A stretch of DNA of 34,346 nucleotides from contig CAMODB010000009.1 in assembly GCA_946611195.1 (NCBI GenBank), positions 1-34,346 of the forward strand, read 5' to 3'. Below are positions 16,923 to 24,952 of this stretch, one piece after another. Numbering within the stretch: the stretch's first letter is position 1; every line of letters begins with the position of its first letter. The position numbers and the translations under genes are program-made. The stretch is from an uncultured Bacillota bacterium. Lineage in GTDB: Bacteria; Bacillota_I; Bacilli_A; ML615J-28; CAG-313. The notes under the pieces are model-generated. The model worked only from the letters and a program-made list of their open reading frames with translations, was not told where the DNA came from and searched no databases.

Positions 16923-17834
16923 ATGAAAACTCTAAGAAGAAAATTATTTTTATCTATTTTAGCTGTTGCTTTCGCTGTAGTTAGCTTAGCAACAAGCACA
17001 TTCGCATGGTTCGCAATGAACGATGAAGTTACTGCAACTGCTATGACAGCTACAGTTAAGACTTCAGAAAACTTATTTATCGCTGCAAAAGGTGATTATG
17101 CTAACGGTGCTGAAATTGATGAAGCTGATGGCTTCGGTACAACAGTAGCAATGAACGTTAAAGGTCAATTACAACCTTCTTCAACAGTTGATGCTGAACA
17201 TTTCTTTAAAGTAAATGATGCAAGTAAAGTATCTAATGCTGGTGCAAAAGGTGCTACTGATACATATGTTGCATGGACAGAAGGTGTTGATGCTACAACA
17301 GTTTCTGGTGATGCAAAAACAGGTGCATTTGTAAAATTTGATTTATATTTAAAAGTTGTTACTAATAACTCATCTAATGCAACAGTTAGATTAAATGGTT
17401 TAAATTTAATTTATACTAAAAATGATGCTGAATCAGTTGGTAATAATAAAGCAATGAGAGTTGGTATTATTGCAGCTGCTGATGATTCAAGTGTATTAGT
17501 AAATTCTGAAGATAATAATAAAACTAGAATTTATGCTCCAGATGGTGCTGAATATTTTACAGATGAACAAGCAGTAGCAGCTGCAGGAAATACAACTGCA
17601 GCATTTGGTAGTGGCGTATTAGGCGGTGCATTAGAATATGAAATCTTACCTAGTAAAACTGCATATTTCAAAGTAACAGTAGTATTATGGCTTGAAGGTG
17701 AAGATAAAACTTGTAACAATGATACATTCGTTAATTTAACAGGTTCATATGCATTAGATTTAAAATTCACTATTGGTCCTGTTAATCCAAGAGGCGCTTC
17801 AGTTACAAACTTAAATCTTGCTGACGCTGCTTAA
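16923..17834 (+). CDS. Secreted Ala-rich surface protein with SipW-type signal peptide (probable major fibre subunit)
   Basis: The N-terminus has LATSTFAWFAMNDEV after a hydrophobic helix, a clear SipW-cognate signal. The mature protein (about 270 residues) is rich in Ala, Thr, Val, Asp and Asn, low in aromatic residues, and has a uniform, optimised-looking codon choice (GCT/GCA, GGT, ACA) unlike its neighbours, which suggests a highly expressed structural subunit. VVLWLEGEDKTC stands about 45 residues from the end and is followed by a strand GSYALDLKFTIGP, as in the two preceding proteins. It is the last gene of operon 1 and is closed by a perfect terminator. The mature N-terminal stretch could act as a donor strand in polymerisation, as known for TasA; that is inference. 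Confidence 0.85.
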   Translation: MKTLRRKLFLSILAVAFAVVSLATSTFAWFAMNDEVTATAMTATVKTSENLFIAAKGDYANGAEIDEADGFGTTVAMNVKGQLQPSSTVDAEHFFKVNDASKVSNAGAKGATDTYVAWTEGVDATTVSGDAKTGAFVKFDLYLKVVTNNSSNATVRLNGLNLIYTKNDAESVGNNKAMRVGIIAAADDSSVLVNSEDNNKTRIYAPDGAEYFTDEQAVAAAGNTTAAFGSGVLGGALEYEILPSKTAYFKVTVVLWLEGEDKTCNNDTFVNLTGSYALDLKFTIGPVNPRGASVTNLNLADAA

Positions 17835-17849
17835 TAATTTGTAAACAAT

Positions 17850-17888
17850 AAAATCATATTTGAGAAATCAAATATGATTTTTGTTTTT
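17850..17888 (+). terminator. Intrinsic terminator of operon 1
   Basis: AAATCATATTTGA and TCAAATATGATTT form a perfect 13-pair stem with a GAAA loop, followed by TTGTTTTT. It separates the two riboswitch operons. Confidence 0.93.
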
Positions 17889-17964
17889 ATATAATCACAA
17901 TATAATTTTTATAGGAAATAATTAAAAAATTATTTTTAAATTATTAAATAAAAAGTTATTATAT

Positions 17965-17993
17965 TTGACAAAATAAAAAAAAAGTAGTATAAT
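17965..17993 (+). promoter_or_regulatory. Consensus promoter of operon 2
   Basis: TTGACA (17965-17970), 17-base spacer, TATAAT (17988-17993). It has the same boxes and spacing as the promoter of operon 1, so both operons should be constitutively initiated and controlled at the riboswitches. Confidence 0.92.
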
Positions 17994-18017
17994 TAAGAAA
18001 AGAATTAGATAAAAATG

Positions 18018-18087
18018 TTTTTGGCAAACTTATGGAAACATAAGGACGCAAAGCTATAGGGTCTTAGAATAGACAGCCAGTTGCAAA
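18018..18087 (+). promoter_or_regulatory. c-di-GMP-I riboswitch (GEMM), second copy
   Basis: A textbook aptamer: GGCAAA, then the stem CTTATG-GAAA-CATAAG with GNRA tetraloop, GGACGCAAAGC, a second stem GTCT-TAGAAT-AGAC, and AGCCAG. As in the first copy, AGCCAGTTGCAA is shared with the following terminator, so ligand binding should prevent termination (ON switch). The 34-base distance from its end to the first start codon places the whole 11-kb operon behind it under c-di-GMP control. Confidence 0.95.
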
Positions 18088-18107
18088 TTATTGCAATTGG
18101 CTTTTTA
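18075..18107 (+). terminator. Riboswitch-controlled intrinsic terminator 2
   Basis: AGCCAGTTGCAA (18075-18086) pairs with TTGCAATTGGCT (18091-18102) in 12 pairs with one wobble and a four-base loop, followed by TTTTATATTTTT. The 5' arm is part of the aptamer. Confidence 0.93.
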
Positions 18108-18133
18108 TATTTTTAGTTAAGGAGGTATAAGCA

Positions 18134-19066
18134 ATGTTTAAATTATTTAAGAATTCTAGTATTAGATCAACTGTTCTTACTTTAATTGTTAGTTTAATCT
18201 TTTTAATTGTTGTTGGCATTGCTTATATGTCAATAACTTTTGGCTGGTTCGCTAAAAACGAAGTAGTTGATGCTTATGGTATGAATATTAGTGCTGATTT
18301 CGATGATACTATTGCAACATATTACATTTATAAATATGATACTGCACGTGAAAGAGCATCTCTACAAACAGAAGTAGTAGATGATAACGGTAATAGAACA
18401 TTAAGCAATAATATTATTTCTAACCTTGTTATCAATCCTCATGATACTATCTTTACTTCACGTAATGCATATAATCCTGTAGTGATTAGAATAGAACTTA
18501 CTGGTAGAAAATTAAAAGAAAGTGGAAAAATTACAGTTCATTTAAATAGAGCATCTCATGATGATGCAACCTTATCAGCAACTTATAAAGATGGTCTTTA
18601 TAATGGAACATTAAATGAATATGCTTCTTCAGTCCTATATTTTAAAGGTGCTGCTAAATCAACATTAGCTACGGTTAGAGATAAAGATAATAATTTAATA
18701 TCTTTAACAGATAATTACACAGAAGAAAATGCGAATGTCTTCTGGGAAGGTTATAAAACGGCATTTACAAATTATAGTGGTGATAAAAAGATGTTTACTA
18801 CTATTGATGATGATAGTGTTGAAAAAGAAGATCGTACTTATACAAAAGTTGATAGTTTAAGTATTGATATTAATTATACTTCTTCCGATTGGATTTTGGA
18901 CGGCGAAGGAAATAGAACTTCTTTAAATGTATTTATATTTATGACTTATGATGAAACATATGTTAATTATTATGTTGAAGAACATAAGAAAACAAATTCC
19001 TTAACTGAAAGTTTATCAACACCAATTAATAGCGATATTGTTAAAATATCTGCTCGTCATGATTAG
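18134..19066 (+). CDS. Secreted or anchored surface protein with SipW-like signal region
   Basis: First gene of operon 2, with an ideal AAGGAGG ahead of the ATG. A hydrophobic helix (about 13-35) runs into SITFGWFAKNEVVDA, a variant of the S/T-FAWF signal of the operon 1 proteins. The remaining 270 residues are beta-rich, with PVVIRIELTGRKLKESG (a strand-loop that could be an Ig-like edge) and late paired strands; the C-terminus is KISARHD. It lacks the WLEGxDxxC motif, having IFMTYDETYVNYY at the comparable place. I do not recognise a family. Its stop is followed after 10 bases by the start of the giant gene, so the two are coupled. It may be a tip, cap or linker protein; this is inference. 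Confidence 0.78.
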   Translation: MFKLFKNSSIRSTVLTLIVSLIFLIVVGIAYMSITFGWFAKNEVVDAYGMNISADFDDTIATYYIYKYDTARERASLQTEVVDDNGNRTLSNNIISNLVINPHDTIFTSRNAYNPVVIRIELTGRKLKESGKITVHLNRASHDDATLSATYKDGLYNGTLNEYASSVLYFKGAAKSTLATVRDKDNNLISLTDNYTEENANVFWEGYKTAFTNYSGDKKMFTTIDDDSVEKEDRTYTKVDSLSIDINYTSSDWILDGEGNRTSLNVFIFMTYDETYVNYYVEEHKKTNSLTESLSTPINSDIVKISARHD

Positions 19067-19076
19067 AGGTGAGAAT

Positions 19077-22000
19077 ATGAAAGTAATTAAATCAATAATT
19101 AAAAAGACTCATATTTTCGCAGCAATGTTACTAGTATTTATTACAGTACTTATGGTTGCTCCTCTTGGTTTTGGTTGGTTCTTTGATGGCGCATCATCAG
19201 ATGCAGAAGTATCAGGTGCAATCATCGGATCATATTTTGAATCAGGTGATGGTTTAACTGAAGAAACAGCATATGAAATTGCACGTCCAGTACAAATGTA
19301 TTATTTTGCATGGCTCCAAAATTTAGGTTTCTTTAATCGTGAAGATGGAAATGGTAATATTCAACAAGTTTATTTCAAATTATCAGATAAATTTGATCCA
19401 ACTAATAAAACTATTTCTTTAAAGAAAAATGAAGGAAAGAGTGATGATTACGAATATAAGATTCCAGCTATTGGTACAGTTCAATATCCATTTGTTGGTA
19501 AACTTAATGGTAATGGCATAACTCTTACAAATGTTACTGTTGATAATAAATTAACAGAACTTACTGATGTGCCTCTTGAAGCTGAAACAAATGATTATAT
19601 CATTAAAAGTGGTCTTCAAGTTATTGGCTTATTTGGTGTTGTAGGTTCAGTTGGAAATGAACTTGAAGGAAAATATGATACGCAAATAAATTCTATTTCT
19701 AATATGCATCTTGATAATGTTGAAATAAAAACAACAACACCTCAAGATTCTGCTAGTCTTATTGGTATTGTAGCTGGTTATGTAAATGGTACTATTACTG
19801 GTGTTACTGTAAATAATTCCAAAATTACTATTGCATCAGGCATTACAAAATTATCTGATAACAAATATGAAAATACTTCTAATTATTCAATTATTGGTTA
19901 TTGTGAAGATGAATATATTGATAAAACAGATATTGAAGTAAAAGAAATGGCTGATCCTAAATTCTCATATACAGCATTTAATGCAGTAAATGCTGGTGAT
20001 GAATGGGGTGGATCAATCAATATGAAGGATATGTATGATAGACTAGTTGCAATTTTAAATACTGTAAATGAAAACTCTAAATTTAATATGTATTTTAATG
20101 GTACAACATATCCTTTTAGAACGTATTATAATGCAAGTAATCCTGCTGCAGGATCATATTCATACTATGATAGATATGGTAATACATCTAGTTTCATGTA
20201 CATGTTTGGTAAAACATTTACTACTTCCGATGTTATAGTATTTAAAAATTCAGATGGACAATATATGACAATTAATCAATCTGATGAATTTAGTACTACT
20301 ACTAGTTATTCAGATGCGGCAAAATGGGTCTATACAGTTGTTAATGAAGCTGATAAAACATATTATTTAAGTTGTTCTTTAAATGATAAAACATATTATT
20401 TAATTAATAATAATGGTTCTTTAAGTTTAACTAACACAGCTGCCAATAGAACAATTTGGGTTTATAATAATAATGAATTATATTCACCACAAAATGTTTA
20501 TTTAGGTATTACTGATACAGAATGGAATTTAAGTGTAACTAATGCAAATTTAGAAGTGCAGTTTATTCCAAAAGGTTATAATATTACAATTAACGATGGC
20601 ACAAATTATTTATATGCTACATATAATAACACAACAACAGGTACTATTAGAAATTCTACAATAAATGATACAACAGTTATATGGTATCCAGAAGAAGCAC
20701 AAAATGGTAATTATTATTACCAAAATGTAGTTAGAGGTGGTACAACTTATAAATATTATTTATATGTGAATGGTACAACTTTATCATTATCAACAACTAA
20801 TAAAACATCATTTGAATATGATGGTTATAAATTATATTATAATAGTGGTGATTATCGCTATTTCATTACATATAATGGGTCTTGGGGATTAAGAAGATTA
20901 GATGTCTCTACAGCATATTACTGCCAAAGTATTCTTATCGATGGATCTACTTTAGTAAATGTAAATAATAATAGTCAATTTGATATAATTGAAAGCGATA
21001 GAAACGACGAGTATTATATCAAATTTCATAGTAGCAATACATATTTGTATGCAGAAAGAAGATCAAATAGTACCACATATACTTTAAGTTCTGCAACTAC
21101 GCAATATGATAATTATTCATCACGGCAAGGTTATTATGGTAATTATTATTATATTTATCGAGATTCACATTTTAAAATTGATGAAAATGGTAATTATTAT
21201 GCAACAGTAAATGGAACTAGATTATATATTAGTGGTGCTTCATCTGTTTCAACAACTGCTCCAACATCAACAATAACGCAAAGAATAATTGCTAGTACCA
21301 AAATAACAGATGGTACAAATTATTTAAGACTATATCGTAAAAATAATAAAGATATAAGTATTACCAATACAACAACTTCTACAGATACAGGAACAACATG
21401 GGATTTAATAGCGTATAATGATGGATATCGATTATCGACAGTTAGTACAAATACATATTATTTAACATTTAATGGAACTACCTTAACCTTAGGTAATACA
21501 ACAAATGCTAATAACGCAACAACTTTTTATTATGAAGATGGATATATATATACAATTCGTAATAACAATAGATATTATATAAATTATGGTACAGCATGGA
21601 ATTGTAATAGAATTAATGTTGAGGATATTTTGTATTATGCAATTAATTGCGGCAGCAATTATTTAACTAATTCTAATACAACTTTATCCAATACAACAGA
21701 TATTAATAATGCTAGTGCTTGGTATCAAGAATATAATAATAATCAAATAAAAATATATACTTTAATTGGTTCTACAAAATATTATTTAACTAATAGTGAT
21801 ATTCAAAATAATATTTTAGGAAATAATATTTCGAGTACTTTATCTTTAACAAATAATGTTAGTAATTCTACTGTTTTTTATAATGATGGATATAAATATT
21901 ATATTATCACTCATATATATGTTGATTATAAAACTTCATGGAATTTATATACAACAGAAAATAAAGATATCTTTTATCAAACAACATTAAGAAATTATAA

Positions 22001-23984
22001 TAATAATAATGGTCTTGTGGATACTTATTTTCCTTTAAATGCGCAAAGTTCAAATCCTTTTAGCACCAATACTAAAAATACTGGTTATGTTATATCTGGA
22101 TCAAATTACGCAAGCCAACCAGGTGATATCCGTGTATCTAAATATTCTATGTCTGATATTAGCGTTGCATTAGGAGGAAGTGAAACTTATACAGCTAGTA
22201 AACTAGAAATAGTAACTAGAACGGCAAATACGAATGGATATGCGCGTGTTAAAGATGATTATAATGCAAGTAACGATATTAAAAATAATTATGATTATAA
22301 TACTACATTAAGAAATTATTCAGAATATAGTTATGATTCAACTCAATTAAATTTCCAAAGTTATAAAGATGCAAGAAATTCTCTAAATACTTTATTTTCT
22401 GGTGAGAACAATAATGGTGCTAGCGATATTTATGGTCTTCACTTTATGGATGCTTCAATTGATGTTGCTAACTATATTGTGGCACCAGAAGTATTGATTA
22501 ATAGCAAAACATATTATAATTATCAAATGCCAACTGATGCAATTGACTTTACATTAAAAGAACAAGGATTTATTACTTTCTTTGCGGGATCATATTTCTC
22601 TGGTAATAACTCATTCTTCTCATTACATAGAATTTTTAGAAATGATGATAGCAATAAAACATTAAAAGAAATAAAAGAAATAAAAGAAATTAGAAGTATT
22701 GGTAATGTTGGTTTTGAAAAATATTTCTATGTTTATTCAGATGGTACTTGTTCAGAAATAATTGGCGATGATGGAGAAGTAGTATTAGAAAATGGTAATC
22801 CTACTTATTATACGGCTAATCAAGGAAATTTAGTCTTTGATACTGAATGGATTAAATATCCAACAATTATTGAAAATGCTGTTTATTATTTTGAATTCCC
22901 TGCACTTGCTGGTGAATATGCATTAGGTTCTGTACCAGATACTACAGGTGCATATCTAATGTATCTAGATATTGCTGGTGGTAACCAAGAACTTCAAAGA
23001 GATGAAACTTGTGAAGTAGAAATTACTACGACATCTAGTTATGAATATCCAAAAGGTGTTATGTTTGGAAATAAAACTGATGAATTTGATAATGCTGATT
23101 CAATTGCTGTTGCATTACAATCTGGTTTTAATGGTACAATGACTTATAATAGAGATGGAGATAATGTTACATATAGTAATGGTGGTAGTGGCGATATTGC
23201 GTCAACAGCACTTAATTATGCTAATCCAGCTCTCACAGTTAAGAGTAATAATGTAGATGCTACATTAGTTGCAAAGAATCAAGAAATTATAACGAAAGAA
23301 AGATTAACTTTCTATGATTATAATACTGGTACTAAACAATTCTTTAAGATAGTTATTGATACTGTGGATACAGAAACTAAGACTAATAATGTAACACAAT
23401 CCAAGACAAGAAAAGTAACCGTTAATAGGTATGATGGTGGTTATAAATCTAGTGAAGATCAAGTGGCTCAATATAGTGAAACACCAAAGGAAACTATAGA
23501 AATTAATTATACATATACTAATTCAAATTGGGTAATTAATAGTGCTGATAGTGGAAAATTATCATCATTATATGAAATCGTTCCAGTCTGTCAAGAAGCT
23601 CTTAAGACTGATCAAAATAGTAATGGTAAATCTTATGCAATAAAGAACGATGGTAAATTCTATTTTAATCCTGCACATGATATTGACACATCTAATATTA
23701 TTGCAATGTATCAATATATTAAACCAGCTAATGCGGAAGTCACAACTAATTTCGTATTTAGTTATAAAGCTGATGAACCACAAGAAGTTGATGGAGTTTA
23801 CAGTAAAAATATCTTAAATGAAGGTTATGTAATTACTATTACATCATCAGCTGCCTTAAAAGTTACAGCTTGGTTACCTAATGCATTACCTAGTGTTTGG
23901 AATGGTACAGATCCTAGTAAGATTAAGGTAAATAACACTGAATTAACAACTACAAAACAAGAAATTAATGTTACTGGAGCCTAA
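19077..23984 (+). CDS. Giant repeat-rich surface protein (1635 residues) with beta-helix-like N-terminal region
   Basis: Start is ATG 19077 with AGAGGTGA before it; the track's earlier start lies inside the previous gene. A hydrophobic helix ends in PLGFGWFFDGASSD, again of SipW-like type. Residues about 55-280 show the GLUG/pectin-lyase-like pattern of bacterial adhesins: GDGLTEETAYEIARP, PFVGKLNGNGITLTNVTV, VIGLFGVVG, SLIGIVAGYVNGTITGVTV. Residues about 380-970 are Asn/Thr/Tyr-rich tandem modules. The last 600 residues are mixed beta-rich segments without a name. There is no LPxTG, membrane helix or other cell-wall anchor at the C-terminus, so retention must be by the N-terminus, by partners or by the matrix. 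Predicted extracellular adhesin or matrix scaffold, exported with the operon's own signal peptidases. Confidence 0.85.
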   Translation: MKVIKSIIKKTHIFAAMLLVFITVLMVAPLGFGWFFDGASSDAEVSGAIIGSYFESGDGLTEETAYEIARPVQMYYFAWLQNLGFFNREDGNGNIQQVYFKLSDKFDPTNKTISLKKNEGKSDDYEYKIPAIGTVQYPFVGKLNGNGITLTNVTVDNKLTELTDVPLEAETNDYIIKSGLQVIGLFGVVGSVGNELEGKYDTQINSISNMHLDNVEIKTTTPQDSASLIGIVAGYVNGTITGVTVNNSKITIASGITKLSDNKYENTSNYSIIGYCEDEYIDKTDIEVKEMADPKFSYTAFNAVNAGDEWGGSINMKDMYDRLVAILNTVNENSKFNMYFNGTTYPFRTYYNASNPAAGSYSYYDRYGNTSSFMYMFGKTFTTSDVIVFKNSDGQYMTINQSDEFSTTTSYSDAAKWVYTVVNEADKTYYLSCSLNDKTYYLINNNGSLSLTNTAANRTIWVYNNNELYSPQNVYLGITDTEWNLSVTNANLEVQFIPKGYNITINDGTNYLYATYNNTTTGTIRNSTINDTTVIWYPEEAQNGNYYYQNVVRGGTTYKYYLYVNGTTLSLSTTNKTSFEYDGYKLYYNSGDYRYFITYNGSWGLRRLDVSTAYYCQSILIDGSTLVNVNNNSQFDIIESDRNDEYYIKFHSSNTYLYAERRSNSTTYTLSSATTQYDNYSSRQGYYGNYYYIYRDSHFKIDENGNYYATVNGTRLYISGASSVSTTAPTSTITQRIIASTKITDGTNYLRLYRKNNKDISITNTTTSTDTGTTWDLIAYNDGYRLSTVSTNTYYLTFNGTTLTLGNTTNANNATTFYYEDGYIYTIRNNNRYYINYGTAWNCNRINVEDILYYAINCGSNYLTNSNTTLSNTTDINNASAWYQEYNNNQIKIYTLIGSTKYYLTNSDIQNNILGNNISSTLSLTNNVSNSTVFYNDGYKYYIITHIYVDYKTSWNLYTTENKDIFYQTTLRNYNNNNGLVDTYFPLNAQSSNPFSTNTKNTGYVISGSNYASQPGDIRVSKYSMSDISVALGGSETYTASKLEIVTRTANTNGYARVKDDYNASNDIKNNYDYNTTLRNYSEYSYDSTQLNFQSYKDARNSLNTLFSGENNNGASDIYGLHFMDASIDVANYIVAPEVLINSKTYYNYQMPTDAIDFTLKEQGFITFFAGSYFSGNNSFFSLHRIFRNDDSNKTLKEIKEIKEIRSIGNVGFEKYFYVYSDGTCSEIIGDDGEVVLENGNPTYYTANQGNLVFDTEWIKYPTIIENAVYYFEFPALAGEYALGSVPDTTGAYLMYLDIAGGNQELQRDETCEVEITTTSSYEYPKGVMFGNKTDEFDNADSIAVALQSGFNGTMTYNRDGDNVTYSNGGSGDIASTALNYANPALTVKSNNVDATLVAKNQEIITKERLTFYDYNTGTKQFFKIVIDTVDTETKTNNVTQSKTRKVTVNRYDGGYKSSEDQVAQYSETPKETIEINYTYTNSNWVINSADSGKLSSLYEIVPVCQEALKTDQNSNGKSYAIKNDGKFYFNPAHDIDTSNIIAMYQYIKPANAEVTTNFVFSYKADEPQEVDGVYSKNILNEGYVITITSSAALKVTAWLPNALPSVWNGTDPSKIKVNNTELTTTKQEINVTGA
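20215..21975 (+). repeat. Degenerate tandem protein repeats in the giant surface protein
   Basis: About four to five modules of roughly 110-120 residues recur. Each has DGTNYL or YYL strands, then NGTTLSLTNTT-like turns, a T-x-F/W step, Y-(D/E)DGY, and a closing YYI-x-Y-x-x-(S/A)W-(N/G)L. The copies near 20571-20925, 21300-21625 and 21640-21975 are the clearest; the one at about 20930-21290 is strongly diverged. The aromatic strand pattern recalls beta-trefoil (RICIN/fascin-like) carbohydrate-binding modules, an inference. DNA identity between copies is low, so the duplication is old. Confidence 0.65.
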
Positions 23985-24018
23985 AAGTTAAGAAAAATTC
24001 TTAATATTATACAAATTA

Positions 24019-24048
24019 TTAGATTTTTTTAAAAAAATATGATATGAT
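24019..24048 (+). promoter_or_regulatory. Weak candidate internal promoter before the first signal peptidase
   Basis: In the 121-base gap after the giant gene, TTAGAT, 18 bases and TATGAT make a poor match to a sigma-A promoter. A TTAAGAA-AAA-TTCTTAA hairpin just upstream lacks a T-run. If real, it would allow low c-di-GMP-independent expression of the export genes. Confidence 0.25.
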
Positions 24049-24105
24049 TATTTTTATAGAATGGAAACTTTTTAAAAACATATAATATGAGAAAGAGGTA
24101 TTTAA

Positions 24106-24915
24106 ATGGAAAATACTAATACAAGCGTAGTAAAAGAAGAACAAACTTGGCAAAAAGTAGTTAAGATTGTTGTAAATGTTATCTTTTATATTTTAATATT
24201 TCTTCTTCTTTTATTCTCAATCGCAAATTTAAATAAGAAAGACCAATATTCCGTACCATCCTTATTTGGTAAAGGATTTACTACTGTTGAAACACCATCA
24301 ATGGCAGGTAACGAAAAAGATTCCTTCACTATGGATGATTTAGTATTTTTAAGTGTTGTTACAGATAAAAATCGTGATAAAAAAGTTAATTCTTTAAAAG
24401 TTGGCGATATTATCTGTTTTAAAGCTTGGAACGCTGAATTAAGACGTGATATGTTAAATACCCATAGAATTGTAGAAATTCATTATGATGATGATGGATC
24501 AGTTCATGAATTTATTACAAAAGGTGATGCTAATGAAGTTCGTGATAGTGTTGAAGTATCATTAGAAGATATTCGTGGTATTTATACAGGTAAATGGGTT
24601 GGTGCTGGTAAAGCTATGAAGTTTTTACAAACATCACTTGGTTTTGGCTTATGTATTGTTCTTCCTGTTGCGTTATTCTTTATCGCGGAATTAGTTATTT
24701 TAATTTTAAGATTGAATAAGATTAAAAAAGATAAGAATGATCAAAAACATGAAGCTGAACTTGAAGCTTTAAGAGAAGCTCAAGCAAAAGCTCTTGAAGA
24801 AGAAAAAGCTCGTATTCGTGCTGAAATCTTAGCTGAACAAGCTAAAGCTAGCGAAGCTGAAGATGAAGCAGAAGAATTAGATGAAACAGAAGAAAATAAA
24901 GAGACTGAAGAATAA
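24106..24915 (+). CDS. sipW: SipW-like signal peptidase I (S26B) with acidic coiled-coil tail
   Basis: Membrane signal peptidase of the archaeal/ER type, which uses a Ser-His dyad. A membrane helix (about 20-43) is followed by the catalytic Ser in VETPSMAGN, the His in LNTHRIVEI, and the conserved TKGDANEVRDS, with VGDIICF between. A second membrane helix (about 185-205) leads to an inside tail of about 60 residues rich in Ala/Glu (EALREAQAKALEEEKAR), which should form a coiled coil. Bacillus SipW lacks such a long tail. The predicted job is cleavage of the FAWF-type signals of the nearby surface proteins. A GAGG ribosome binding site precedes the ATG, and the ATPase gene follows after 37 bases. 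Confidence 0.92.
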   Translation: MENTNTSVVKEEQTWQKVVKIVVNVIFYILIFLLLLFSIANLNKKDQYSVPSLFGKGFTTVETPSMAGNEKDSFTMDDLVFLSVVTDKNRDKKVNSLKVGDIICFKAWNAELRRDMLNTHRIVEIHYDDDGSVHEFITKGDANEVRDSVEVSLEDIRGIYTGKWVGAGKAMKFLQTSLGFGLCIVLPVALFFIAELVILILRLNKIKKDKNDQKHEAELEALREAQAKALEEEKARIRAEILAEQAKASEAEDEAEELDETEENKETEE

Positions 24916-24952
24916 AAATTAGAAAAAAATAATTAAAAAAGGAGACGATAGT

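Noticed and set aside
20215-21975. CRISPR-like or DNA-level tandem repeat in the giant gene
   Set aside because: Repetition is at protein level and strongly diverged; there are no constant direct repeats with unique spacers.
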